A stretch of DNA of 64,000 bases from Corynebacterium sp. HS2168-gen11 (GTDB lineage Bacteria; Actinomycetota; Actinomycetes; Mycobacteriales; Mycobacteriaceae): the NCBI RefSeq assembly GCF_024834075.1, contig NZ_JANUXR010000006.1, positions 1-64,000 of the forward strand. The letters run 5' to 3'. The notes beneath the pieces are model-generated. The model worked only from the letters and a program-made list of their open reading frames with translations. It was not told the DNA's origin and did no database searches. Positions 7,081-16,059 of the stretch are shown piece after piece. The position numbers and the translations under genes are program-made. The number at the start of each line of letters is the position of its first letter. The stretch's first letter is position 1.

Positions 7081-9927
7081 TCAGTTTAATTCCCAGTTAA
7101 TAGTGAAGATCTCTCGACGTTTTTCAATAGCCTTGGCGGCATTGTAAGCGCTGTCTAGATATTGCTCGGATTCATCACGAAGACGGTTACGTTCGCTACG
7201 GAACTCGTCTTCAGCATCATCGATTTTACGTCGCCATTGCCGTGCTTCCTGCTTGAGTTTAATTTCTTCCACGGCGCTCATGGCCTTTCGAGCAGCTTTG
7301 TTTGCAGCAACTTCTTTTGCTTGATATTCACGAATCTTGGCATCAAACTTCGCTCTAAGGTCAAGCCGAGCAGCGTCGATAAGAGCTTCTTGTTGGAGCA
7401 AGAAAGCAGAGTTGCGGTTCGTAACTTCCTCATTAATCTGCTCAAGTTGGGAGATAATAGCAGCTTCGAATCCAGTATCATCAACCAAGTCTGGTGTGAT
7501 GGTGACACTGTTAAGATCGAAAAGATCACGAATTTGTTCTTGATCCATTGGAGTACCATCATCAAGAAAACCAGCAGTCAACAAATACGATTCTTGGAGA
7601 TTTTGTTTACCAACTCGCATTTGGAACGTGACTTCTTCGATCCGAACCCTCCCCTTTTTCCGTCGGAGCTTTTTCACCACAGCAGTAGCTCGTTCGGCAT
7701 GATTCACGTCGAATACAATTCGCGCAGGAGGTGTTTGATGGTTCTTTGCATTGGCAATCACCCACGTACAGAGATCACTTGCATAGCGATATTGATGAGC
7801 GCTTTTACGAGATTCAGACTTGAAATAATAATCTCCTGTAGGAATACCACTCGCGGGCGACTCATGTAACGTGAACTGTGTACCAGAGGCATTAAAGCTG
7901 GCGTGAGACGCAAGTTCATGGCGCGTAACATTAATCAGGAGTCGTTCAAAGGCGTTAAGCACAACACCGGTTTGCGCGTCATAGGATTTGAGTTTATCGC
8001 GCACCTTCGGATCGAGATTGTCGAAGACTTTGGCTCGAGTTTTCTTCATTTCTCGATCGATCTGTTTCGCATATTTCGCTTCAAGCTCATTGAAAGCAGC
8101 ATCTATCTCAGCAGCTGTCTTGCAGTTATCTAAGATGCTCGCAATCATCCTCTCAAAATCTAAGCCGTCTTCAATCTGGCCAAGTACCTCATCCGATGCA
8201 CCGAACACAGATGTGAACAGCTGGAACTTTTCGGTCAGCAGTTCCAAGATGCGTTCTTCTGCGAGATTACCTTTATTCGAGAAGTTCACCACGATCACAT
8301 TGTGTTTTTGTCCAAAGCGATGAACTCGTCCAATTCGCTGTTCAATACGTTGTGGATTCCACGGCAGATCGTAGTTGATAAGCATCGAACAGAATTGCAG
8401 GTTAATACCTTCAGCTGCAGCTTCAGTGGCGATCATGACACGTCCACGTTCACGGAATTCATCTACAAGAGCTTTACGACGATCAGCTGCCTGAATACCG
8501 GTTATGATGTCTCCACCCTTATTGTCTTTCAGCCACTTTTTGTAAATCGCAGTAGCATCAGCACTGGTGTTTGTGCCATTGAAGAGCACAAGCCCTTCTC
8601 CCCAACCAGCCTCTGTTAGTGTGCGCGCAAGGTATTCCTGTGTAACAGTGGAGTCGGTGAAGATAATCGCTTTTTCACGTGCTCCAATTTCACGAAGTTT
8701 CGCGAACCCTTGTTCGAGCGCATCGATAAGCTTCAAGGCTTTCTGGTTTACAGTAATGGATCGCGCAAAACGAGCATACTCACGTAATTCCTTAACTTCG
8801 TCAAGCATGGCTTGTTTTTGTCCTGAGCGGAGAGCTTCCGCTGCAACAGGAGTGTTTTCTGCTTCCTCTTTAACTTCGCTGGTTACGTCAAGATCAGCAA
8901 TAATACTACCTGCATCATTACGCCGATGTCCTGCCTGTATTTCGACGTCAAGACGGTCAGCAGTTTTTTCGAGAGTAGATGCAATCGCATAGGATGAGGA
9001 GCCTAAACGTTTGCGCATAACCAGCGCAGAGAGATGTCGTTGAGACTTAGCGAATGCCCATAAAAATGGCCGTTGCAAATACTCATTAATCTTCTCATAC
9101 AGCTCAGTTTCGTCCGCGCTCGGAGTGAACGCTATCGTCAGCGGCATACGCTCGGTAAAACGAATATACTTGTGTGCATCTTTGCGTAACGTCCGCTTCG
9201 CAATCAGCGCAACACGTTGACTGAGATCATCGTTACCAATCCCCTCAGCGTTATCAAGGTAGCGTTCTTTGAAAGCCTCAATCGAGTGAAAATAATCTGG
9301 CGAAAACACACTCACGAGCCCGTAGAGTTCTTCAAGGCGATTTTGTAACGGTGTTGCAGTAAGCATCACCGTTTTTGACGATCCCTTACAAATACGTGCC
9401 ACGTTGGCCGCAATTTTCGCTTGCCCTGTCCAATAGGAACGCAATCGATGAGCTTCATCGCATACCACAAGATCCCAAGAGCGAGTCAGCTTTGCGGTTT
9501 GTGAGTTAGCGAACTCATAAGAACAAATCAAAATCTGATCTTTCGCAGTGGAACCTGTCAAATCTTCAATATTTGTCCGATCCAAAAGCTCTGAAGGCAA
9601 GGCAAACTTCTCATCGAGTTCTTGCTTCCATTGCTGACGCAATGAAGATGGTGCAATGATCAGTATCTTCCGGTTTCTTTGCGCCCAATACTGGGAGATG
9701 ACGATTCCAGCCTCAATAGTTTTACCCAATCCAACTTCATCAGCAAGGATTACGCCATCCAAAAATGGAGTCTGCAGTGCGAATAATGCTGCATCAATCT
9801 GGTGCGGTTTAGGTTCAACCTGAGCGTCGAAGAGCAATCCTGCTAGCTTACCTACGTGATCAGATGCGTAGGAACGTTCAAGTTCATGAGCATAAAGTTT
9901 GGCTTGATAATCATTGATGTACTGCAT
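7081..9927 (-). CDS. SNF2/RapA-like helicase associated with the type III restriction system
   Basis: A 948-residue superfamily 2 ATPase. Motifs in order: I ILADEVGLGKTIEAG (about residue 60), II VCDEAHRLR, III TATPLQNRLEELYG, the second RecA domain with IIFTDSTVT, and V-VI GINLQFCSMLINYDLPWNPQ to QRIGRVHRFGQ. The last 150 residues are charged and probably coiled coil. It is the third gene of the operon. The frame is open from 9954, overlapping the Res stop by 13 bases, but AGAGAAG placed 8 bases before the ATG at 9927 makes that start more likely. Mod-Res-SNF2 trios recur in bacteria. The helicase may remodel or translocate on DNA for restriction, but its precise role is inference. Confidence 0.85.
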   Translation of the reverse strand: MQYINDYQAKLYAHELERSYASDHVGKLAGLLFDAQVEPKPHQIDAALFALQTPFLDGVILADEVGLGKTIEAGIVISQYWAQRNRKILIIAPSSLRQQWKQELDEKFALPSELLDRTNIEDLTGSTAKDQILICSYEFANSQTAKLTRSWDLVVCDEAHRLRSYWTGQAKIAANVARICKGSSKTVMLTATPLQNRLEELYGLVSVFSPDYFHSIEAFKERYLDNAEGIGNDDLSQRVALIAKRTLRKDAHKYIRFTERMPLTIAFTPSADETELYEKINEYLQRPFLWAFAKSQRHLSALVMRKRLGSSSYAIASTLEKTADRLDVEIQAGHRRNDAGSIIADLDVTSEVKEEAENTPVAAEALRSGQKQAMLDEVKELREYARFARSITVNQKALKLIDALEQGFAKLREIGAREKAIIFTDSTVTQEYLARTLTEAGWGEGLVLFNGTNTSADATAIYKKWLKDNKGGDIITGIQAADRRKALVDEFRERGRVMIATEAAAEGINLQFCSMLINYDLPWNPQRIEQRIGRVHRFGQKHNVIVVNFSNKGNLAEERILELLTEKFQLFTSVFGASDEVLGQIEDGLDFERMIASILDNCKTAAEIDAAFNELEAKYAKQIDREMKKTRAKVFDNLDPKVRDKLKSYDAQTGVVLNAFERLLINVTRHELASHASFNASGTQFTLHESPASGIPTGDYYFKSESRKSAHQYRYASDLCTWVIANAKNHQTPPARIVFDVNHAERATAVVKKLRRKKGRVRIEEVTFQMRVGKQNLQESYLLTAGFLDDGTPMDQEQIRDLFDLNSVTITPDLVDDTGFEAAIISQLEQINEEVTNRNSAFLLQQEALIDAARLDLRAKFDAKIREYQAKEVAANKAARKAMSAVEEIKLKQEARQWRRKIDDAEDEFRSERNRLRDESEQYLDSAYNAAKAIEKRREIFTINWELN

Positions 9928-9941
9928 CTTAGATACTTCTC

Positions 9942-12902
9942 TCAGAGTTCCCATCGGTCCGGCGTAGACACTTTATAGTCCAGTCCAATCGCTTCGAAGT
10001 GTTTTATCGCTGACTTGATCTTCGCGTTCTCTTTTGGACGGCGCTTTGAAGGGTCTTGGGTGGACTTCGTCTCACGCACCAAATATAGGGATTCAATACC
10101 GTCTTCATTTTTGACAATAGCCCAGTCTGGGTTGTAGTTCCCAACGGGAGTAGGAATAAGGAACTTATCGGGCAGTTTCATGAAGAGTTTGATATCCTCA
10201 CGGCTATCGAGATAAGCAGCAAATTGTTTTTCCACATCAGATTCGCAACACACACGATCGAAATCGGTCTTTTCCGTATTGGTCACCTCATAGAGTTGAT
10301 CGCTAAAATAGTCCTTCTTCGTGTCCGTATCGTTTTTTAGCTCACGAAGCTCGTAAATACTACCGCCAATCGGCTCATATTGGATCCCATCGATGATGGT
10401 ATATGCAAGCTCATTTTGGATGGATTCGGTGACCATCTTGATGTAGTCATTTGGATTTTTAAGGAAGTCACCTAAACGATTCGACTTTAGTAGAATCTCG
10501 ATAATCGTTTTACGGGTAAGCTTGGTTGACTCCTGGAGTTGTACGATAATATCGGGCAGCGGAAAGGATTCATTAAGTTTCTCATCCCGTAACCCCAGAA
10601 CAGAATCTTTCGAACCACCACGTGTGAAATCCAATCCTGTGCGAGTAAGCTGGATGCGAATCGGCTCAATTGATGGAGCTTCCTTGATGCGCGTCACACA
10701 CCGCTGTACCAAATCAGTACGATCAAAGCTCACATGATAGGTTGTACGCGCGGTGATCTTTTCCCAGAACTTCTCAAACTCAGGGGTTATATACATCTGC
10801 TTGTTGAGGGCTGGAGATACACGCGCACCTTTATTTTTGGTGATTGATGTATTCTTGCAATGCTCCACCTTATCAATTACTGCTTGTTCATAGTTTGCAT
10901 ACTGTTCAGGCAATCCGAGCGTAAAACCGATTTGATTCGGTTTCCAGGTGCCCAAAACTTCACCGTCTTCGTTGATATAACCTCTCGTATATAACGATTC
11001 CCAGATTTCTACGGAACGACTCGTACCTAAACAGGTTTCTTTACCATCTTCGATAAAGGACAATTCAGCGAACTCAGTTTTACGTACACGCCCAATGATG
11101 ACACCGGCACTTCTATATTCTTCTTGGAGTGCAGCGGCGAATGCCGCATACGATTCTGACGACACAACTGTTAACTGTGCAAGCCCCGCATCTTTGAGAC
11201 GTTCACCCTTTTGGTTGACAGGTAGCCGCAAACCGCGCCCGATCGTCTGACGGCGTTCTGTATCTGTAGACATTTCTCGCAAAGGGCAGATCTGGAACAC
11301 ATTCGGGTTATCCCACCCTTCGCGAAGCGCTGAGTGAGAGAAGATGAACCGCACTGGCTCATCCATACTCAACAATCGGGCCTTATCCTTCATAATTAAT
11401 TCATAGGCATCATCATCAGCTTTTGTTTTGCCCGAAGAGTCCTTGAATGTAAGCTGCGCAGCTTTGCCTTTTCCGCTCTTCATCTGAGCGAAGTAGCCGG
11501 AGCGCGCTTCAATCGGATTCACAGGTAAGAAGGTGTGTGAGTCAGGTTGTTTCGCTCGTTCTTCTTGATAAATAGTGTCAAACCAGGTTGCAAAATTACC
11601 GTTTGCATCTAGATTGTTCATTCCCTCACCTAGGTAAGAGCTCACCTTATCGATGAAGAACAACGACAAAACCTTAATTCCTTGGGAATGGACTTGTGTT
11701 TCTTTACGAATGTGCTCACGTATAGTCTCGCGGATCATTGCCTCGAAAATAGCATCTTGATTTCCACCGACTACTTCCCCTACCCGCAAGATTCCATAAT
11801 TGTTCAACTCGATCTGCTCAGGTAGCACGCTAATTTCGTTAATTCTCCAGTTACCCGCATATGCTGGGTTACCACCAGAAAGTTTTTCCAAATCCGCGCC
11901 CTGCGTTGCATTAACTTTCCGCTTGATGTACGAACCATCTTTCTTACGGCACATCAACTCTAGGCGTGCTTTAAAAGTTGAGTCACGCTTGACTTCAAGA
12001 AGTTTCACATACGGCTTAGCTGCGCCACCAATCTCTTGGATATCTGAAACGACAATCTTTTTTACAAGTCCAAGGCGGTGCGCATCAAGCGGATCAAGGC
12101 GATAGACAACGTTACGCTTTGTGCGATGCGTAGCCGAGTATCTCAAAGTACACATCGGGCGCAGTTCGGACACAGCAGACTTCGCGAGTAACGATTCCAT
12201 ATTCTGTGGTTCGTCCATGATTACAATCGGCCGCGTAGCTTGAAGCAAATCCAACGGACGTAACCCGGAAAGCGAATCTCGTTGCTGGTACATAATGCGG
12301 GTGTTTTTATCACCTCTGATCGCATCAATAGTCATCACCATAAACTGCAAGGACGTCGCCGTCGCGAAATCCCGTACTTCCTCAGCTCTATCACCAGAGT
12401 AGACGGTATAGTCCATGTTGATCTCTGGGTATAGCTGACGGAAATGTTGTTGCATCAGCTGAATGCTAGTTTTGACGCCTTCTCTAATCGCAACTGACGG
12501 AACCAAAATGATGAACTTATTGAACTTGTACTTCGCAGCTAGTTCAAAGGCAGTACGCAGGTACACATAGGTTTTGCCGGTACCTGTCTCCATTTCGATA
12601 TCGAACTGCAGACCATCAACGAGAGTATCGTTAATTTCAAGACCGTTTCGATCTTGAATACGACGTAGATTGTTCAAGATGGTGTCTTCGTTGAGAATTA
12701 ACTTGTTCTCATACACACCCATCTCGATAGAGATGTCCAATCCATCGTCAAAATTCGGGAACACAAGTGATGAGTTCACATCAACTTGCGACAACGTGGT
12801 CACTAGCTGGTTTGTATCAGCTGGCTGACCATCAAATAAATCTGTTACAGCCGCAATAGCATTGGTTTGGTAAGGCTGACTCGGGTCAAATTGGAAACGC
12901 AT
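9942..12902 (-). CDS. Type III restriction endonuclease subunit Res
   Basis: A 986-residue DEAD/DEAH-type helicase-nuclease, close to the usual Res length. Walker A is ETGTGKTYVYLRTAFEL (about residue 112), motif II MDEPQ (the DEP-type box of Res proteins), motif V HSALREGWDNPNVFQ, and motif VI QTIGRGLRLP. Near the C terminus, NPDWAIV followed by LVRETKST forms the PD-(D/E)xK-like nuclease site. Res assembles with Mod, translocates or diffuses on ATP hydrolysis, and cuts about 25 bp from one of two head-to-head unmethylated sites. It starts 15 bases after the Mod stop, with AGGAT upstream. All key motifs are intact, so activity is expected. Confidence 0.9.
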   Translation of the reverse strand: MRFQFDPSQPYQTNAIAAVTDLFDGQPADTNQLVTTLSQVDVNSSLVFPNFDDGLDISIEMGVYENKLILNEDTILNNLRRIQDRNGLEINDTLVDGLQFDIEMETGTGKTYVYLRTAFELAAKYKFNKFIILVPSVAIREGVKTSIQLMQQHFRQLYPEINMDYTVYSGDRAEEVRDFATATSLQFMVMTIDAIRGDKNTRIMYQQRDSLSGLRPLDLLQATRPIVIMDEPQNMESLLAKSAVSELRPMCTLRYSATHRTKRNVVYRLDPLDAHRLGLVKKIVVSDIQEIGGAAKPYVKLLEVKRDSTFKARLELMCRKKDGSYIKRKVNATQGADLEKLSGGNPAYAGNWRINEISVLPEQIELNNYGILRVGEVVGGNQDAIFEAMIRETIREHIRKETQVHSQGIKVLSLFFIDKVSSYLGEGMNNLDANGNFATWFDTIYQEERAKQPDSHTFLPVNPIEARSGYFAQMKSGKGKAAQLTFKDSSGKTKADDDAYELIMKDKARLLSMDEPVRFIFSHSALREGWDNPNVFQICPLREMSTDTERRQTIGRGLRLPVNQKGERLKDAGLAQLTVVSSESYAAFAAALQEEYRSAGVIIGRVRKTEFAELSFIEDGKETCLGTSRSVEIWESLYTRGYINEDGEVLGTWKPNQIGFTLGLPEQYANYEQAVIDKVEHCKNTSITKNKGARVSPALNKQMYITPEFEKFWEKITARTTYHVSFDRTDLVQRCVTRIKEAPSIEPIRIQLTRTGLDFTRGGSKDSVLGLRDEKLNESFPLPDIIVQLQESTKLTRKTIIEILLKSNRLGDFLKNPNDYIKMVTESIQNELAYTIIDGIQYEPIGGSIYELRELKNDTDTKKDYFSDQLYEVTNTEKTDFDRVCCESDVEKQFAAYLDSREDIKLFMKLPDKFLIPTPVGNYNPDWAIVKNEDGIESLYLVRETKSTQDPSKRRPKENAKIKSAIKHFEAIGLDYKVSTPDRWEL

Positions 12903-12917
12903 TATGTTGATCCTGCC

Positions 12918-14891
12918 TTACGCTGTCCGCAACTTGACATCGTGAGTATCACATTCTTGTTTCAGATTGGTCTTCAGCTCATCATCGCCAGAGAAGCAAT
13001 CCTCGAGGATCACTAACCATACGGGCTCACATGCCACCAGCGCACGCATCTGATCCAAGGTTGGCTTAGTATGCTCATCCATATATGCAATTACCGAGTT
13101 ATCAGCAATCTTGAACACATTCAGACCTGCGATCTCAACGGTATCGATCTTCTCTGACAAGGAGAAGCCAAGCTTTAATAAAAGCTCAGTCAACAGTGCC
13201 TCTGGACGGGCATTATCGTCAGCTGAGTCACCCAACTTCGCAAATAAATCGACAAGTTCGTTTTCTGAGAGCGTGGAATCTGCTTTCCACTTTGTGAAAT
13301 TCGTATCTACAAGTTTGTACGCACGGAAACCCACATCGAGGGAATCTGCACGCCCATCCAACTTGCTGGATTCATCTTCGAGAATCTTCTTGCCCGCACG
13401 ACGAATACGCTCACGAGTAATCTCTGAAATTGTCTCGAATCCAGCCTTACGTGCTTCAGACTTCTCAGGTGTAGATTCAGGTAATTGCACCGAAATGCAT
13501 CGACGAGTACCACCATCTTCAGCGTTCAATTGCATAACCGCGTGTGCAGTGGTACCCGAGCCCGCGAAGAAGTCCAAAACTATGTCATGATCGGTAGCGA
13601 TCAACGATACTAGGAGTTTAATAAGAGCAACTGGTTTCGGATAGTCAAACAGTGATGATGCCATTCCTAGTTTCGTAATGTCTGTACTACCAGTGCTCGT
13701 AGAAAGACCAGTGATCAAATCTTTAACAATGGTCCCGTCTATGTCTCTTACCTTGGTGTACACTTTCCAGCTTTCAGACTTTCGAACGAAATATAAGTCG
13801 TCAGTCTCACGCGCAATCTTCTCTCTACTCCATCGGAAAGCATGGTATTTGTGCTTGCCATTACTATTAGTGTGCGGAGAGATCTTTACGAAATCTGCAT
13901 GAAGGTGGCTGTCAGATACTTCTTCGGTTTTTACTTCACCAGTTTCGGGGTTGAAGTAGATATCAAAAACGAGATTCGGTCGAGTTTCTTCATTAAATGC
14001 GGGATTGGTATTGTATAACTCGTTCTTGATAACAAAGGGGCTTTTCGCATCTTTTAGAATTTCATAGTTGAAGCCCTTATATGTATCTGGCATAAGCCGT
14101 TTAAGTTCCTCACTCGACGCCTTAAACTCAGGTACGAATTGTGCAGATCGCGCATAACACAGGATATATTCCTTAGTTACAGCCGCCCCAGATTTAGAAA
14201 TTTGTCGACCTTTGAGATTCGAAACCCAAGTAAAAGTATTGAGATGATTCGACTCTCCAAAAATTTGGTTACACAATGAAGTCAGATTTGTCAGCTCATG
14301 ATTATCAATCGAAATAAAGATTACCCCATCTTCACGTAGTAGGTTTCGTGCAAGTTTCAGACGCGGATACATCATATTGAGCCAATTAGAATGGAAACGC
14401 CCAGCTGATTCCTGATTCGTTGAGAGCCTTCCACTTTCATCGGCTTGCCCTGTCATTTCCAAGTAAGCACCAATGCCATCCTTGTAATCATCTTGATAAA
14501 CAAAGTCGTTACCGGTGTTATAGGGCGGGTCAATGTAAATCATCTTGATCTGCCCGTAGTAATGCTTTTGCAAGATCTTCAATACTTCGAGATTGTCACC
14601 CTCAATGAAGACGTTTTGCGTAGTATCCCAATCAACAGAATTTTCATAGTCCGGTGCGAGAGTGGCTGTTGTCGGACTTTGAGCAGCGCGAATAGCTTGG
14701 GCTTTACCCTGCCAAGTGAGCCCGAACCGCTCCTTAGTATCTTCGACGTCACTGCCAAGAATAGTTTTAATGATGTCAAGATTGATCTTTCCATCAGCTA
14801 TTGCTTCAGGAAACAGATCAGCAAGCTTTGCTGCCGCGTCGCTGGTGAAGTCTGGCGTCGTGTGTGGAATTTTTTGTAATATTTCGGTCAT
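12918..14891 (-). CDS. Type III restriction-modification methyltransferase subunit Mod (N6-adenine)
   Basis: A 657-residue beta-class DNA adenine methyltransferase. The catalytic motif IV DPPYNTG lies near residue 120. The AdoMet-binding motif I DFFAGSGTT lies near residue 441, after a long variable target-recognition region (about 170-420). The order IV - TRD - I is diagnostic of the beta class and of Mod proteins. Mod sets the target site for both methylation and Res cleavage. It is the first gene of a three-gene operon. The start ATG follows a weak GAGTGAAAA. I see no simple-sequence repeat within this gene, unlike phase-variable mod genes of other genera. The recognition sequence cannot be predicted here. 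Confidence 0.9.
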   Translation of the reverse strand: MTEILQKIPHTTPDFTSDAAAKLADLFPEAIADGKINLDIIKTILGSDVEDTKERFGLTWQGKAQAIRAAQSPTTATLAPDYENSVDWDTTQNVFIEGDNLEVLKILQKHYYGQIKMIYIDPPYNTGNDFVYQDDYKDGIGAYLEMTGQADESGRLSTNQESAGRFHSNWLNMMYPRLKLARNLLREDGVIFISIDNHELTNLTSLCNQIFGESNHLNTFTWVSNLKGRQISKSGAAVTKEYILCYARSAQFVPEFKASSEELKRLMPDTYKGFNYEILKDAKSPFVIKNELYNTNPAFNEETRPNLVFDIYFNPETGEVKTEEVSDSHLHADFVKISPHTNSNGKHKYHAFRWSREKIARETDDLYFVRKSESWKVYTKVRDIDGTIVKDLITGLSTSTGSTDITKLGMASSLFDYPKPVALIKLLVSLIATDHDIVLDFFAGSGTTAHAVMQLNAEDGGTRRCISVQLPESTPEKSEARKAGFETISEITRERIRRAGKKILEDESSKLDGRADSLDVGFRAYKLVDTNFTKWKADSTLSENELVDLFAKLGDSADDNARPEALLTELLLKLGFSLSEKIDTVEIAGLNVFKIADNSVIAYMDEHTKPTLDQMRALVACEPVWLVILEDCFSGDDELKTNLKQECDTHDVKLRTA

Positions 14892-14967
14892 TTTTCACTC
14901 ATTCGATAGTGGACAATCTTCAGCGTTTACTGAAGTTTTAATGGACGTATTTAGTACAGTTAGTTTC

Positions 14968-15001
14968 ACCCATTGCTTATTGGGTTTAACATATTGCTTA
15001 T
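14968..15001 (-). promoter_or_regulatory. Direct repeat and inverted repeat upstream of the restriction operon
   Basis: ATTGCTTAT occurs at 14972-14980 and again at 14993-15001, spaced 21 bp (two helical turns). The first copy lies within ACCCA-N8-TGGGT (14968-14985). This resembles an operator, about 80-110 bases upstream of the Mod start. No controller protein is encoded next to it. Confidence 0.35.
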
Positions 15002-15142
15002 GCGATACTCACATTTTTTCAATCTTACAGGGTAGAGTTAGCCAGTTCTAGAGCAAGATCGCTGTATTGATTTCTTCATTACATCTGAATCATTTCTCCG
15101 ATTCTCGAGCAATCAGATCACAGGGCAATCGTGGCAATATTG

Positions 15143-15152
15143 CCCCCCCCCC
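15143..15152 (-). repeat. Homopolymer tract of ten C (ten G on the minus strand)
   Basis: Ten consecutive C abut the perfect palindrome GGCAATATTGCC (15133-15144). The tract lies 8 bases beyond the stop of the small minus-strand gene and about 250 bases upstream of Mod. It is prone to slippage, but as placed it interrupts no frame that I can support. Confidence 0.9.
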
Positions 15153-15160
15153 TGCGCCGT

Positions 15161-15511
15161 TCACGCCTGTGAACGCAGTTGTTGTGCCAGCTGGTAGATC
15201 GGACAAAGATTCTTGAAAACTTCATGGCCGGTATAGGGAAAATTGAGATTGAGCAAGGAGATACCTGCGTCGAGAAGCAGTTGCTTTTTGGTATGGATCT
15301 TGCCGATATCGTTATTTTGCGGCAATTCTAACACTCGTAGTCCACGGCGGCGCTCGGCGTCGTCAAGAGCAAAGAAGCTTTGTCGCTCGATGTTTTCTGG
15401 ACCGCGGCCTAAGTGGAAATACACCACCTGGTCTACGAAATCGCACAGAAAATACAACCACTGTTCGGCACTAATAGTGCTTTCCAGCTGATTGATCGAT
15501 CCCACGTACAC
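15161..15511 (-). CDS. Hypothetical protein, 116 residues
   Basis: Not recognised. The frame starts with GTG (next in-frame GTG two codons later), with AAGG about 8 bases upstream. The product is soluble and acidic-basic mixed, with no signal peptide or membrane helix, and a Leu-rich C-terminal half. It lies on the same strand as the restriction operon, about 270 bases upstream of Mod, and could be cotranscribed with it. A hairpin (GTTCAC-GCCT-GTGAAC) overlaps its stop codon and is followed by the C10 tract. It may be a truncated relic. Its proximity to the restriction genes is the only clue to a role. Confidence 0.4.
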   Translation of the reverse strand: MYVGSINQLESTISAEQWLYFLCDFVDQVVYFHLGRGPENIERQSFFALDDAERRRGLRVLELPQNNDIGKIHTKKQLLLDAGISLLNLNFPYTGHEVFKNLCPIYQLAQQLRSQA

Positions 15512-15952
15512 ACCTTATACCTATGCTTTGGACCCCGCTGAAGCAGACAGCGGCACCAGATATAGAGCAGAACTTTAGATCGTTGGCGTTATCGAAGCGA
15601 TCGATTCTCTTTTCAGTATCACTATGCAGATCAATGGTATGCGCGCAAGGTAGATAGGATTATCTCGAAGCCATAAAGGCGCACTTCTGTTACGCCATCG
15701 AATCGCACCGCACTCTACGGCTACCGATCAAACAGAGGACCATGTAAGCAAAACACAAGGCATTGCTTTTGCCTTCATACTCGCCAATCCAATCAAACTC
15801 ATCTTTGACTGCTGCTGGCAGCAATTCCATTCAATATTTGATAACGATCAATAAATATAATCCTTAAGTTATTTACAATTAATATGCGTTGGTCCGTTCT
15901 TTTTTACCGGATCCAAAATGAGTTATTATCCATGTAATACGCTCATCATTTT
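15512..15952. other. Intergenic region, nothing recognised
   Basis: About 440 bases, becoming AT-rich towards the right. I see no protein gene, tRNA or repeat that I can support. The promoter of the next gene lies at its right end. Confidence 0.5.
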
Positions 15953-15980
15953 TTGACATTTTCAATGCTTACACTATAAA
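15953..15980 (+). promoter_or_regulatory. Promoter of cassette copy A
   Basis: TTGACA (15953-15958), 16 bp, TATAAA (15975-15980). The same arrangement, with similar flanks (AATGCTTxxxCTATAAAAT), occurs before copy B, which supports it as a real promoter shared by the duplicated cassettes. Confidence 0.65.
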
Positions 15981-16059
15981 ATCTGTGTGAATTTTTTGTA
16001 ATTCCAACATCGGCAAAGTCGAGAAAACTCGATCGATTTCAATTATAAGGAAGCGTATT

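Noticed and set aside
12918..14891. Phase-variable repeat within the mod gene
   Set aside because: I searched the coding sequence for tetra- or pentanucleotide repeats or long homopolymers of the kind seen in other phase-variable mod genes and saw none.
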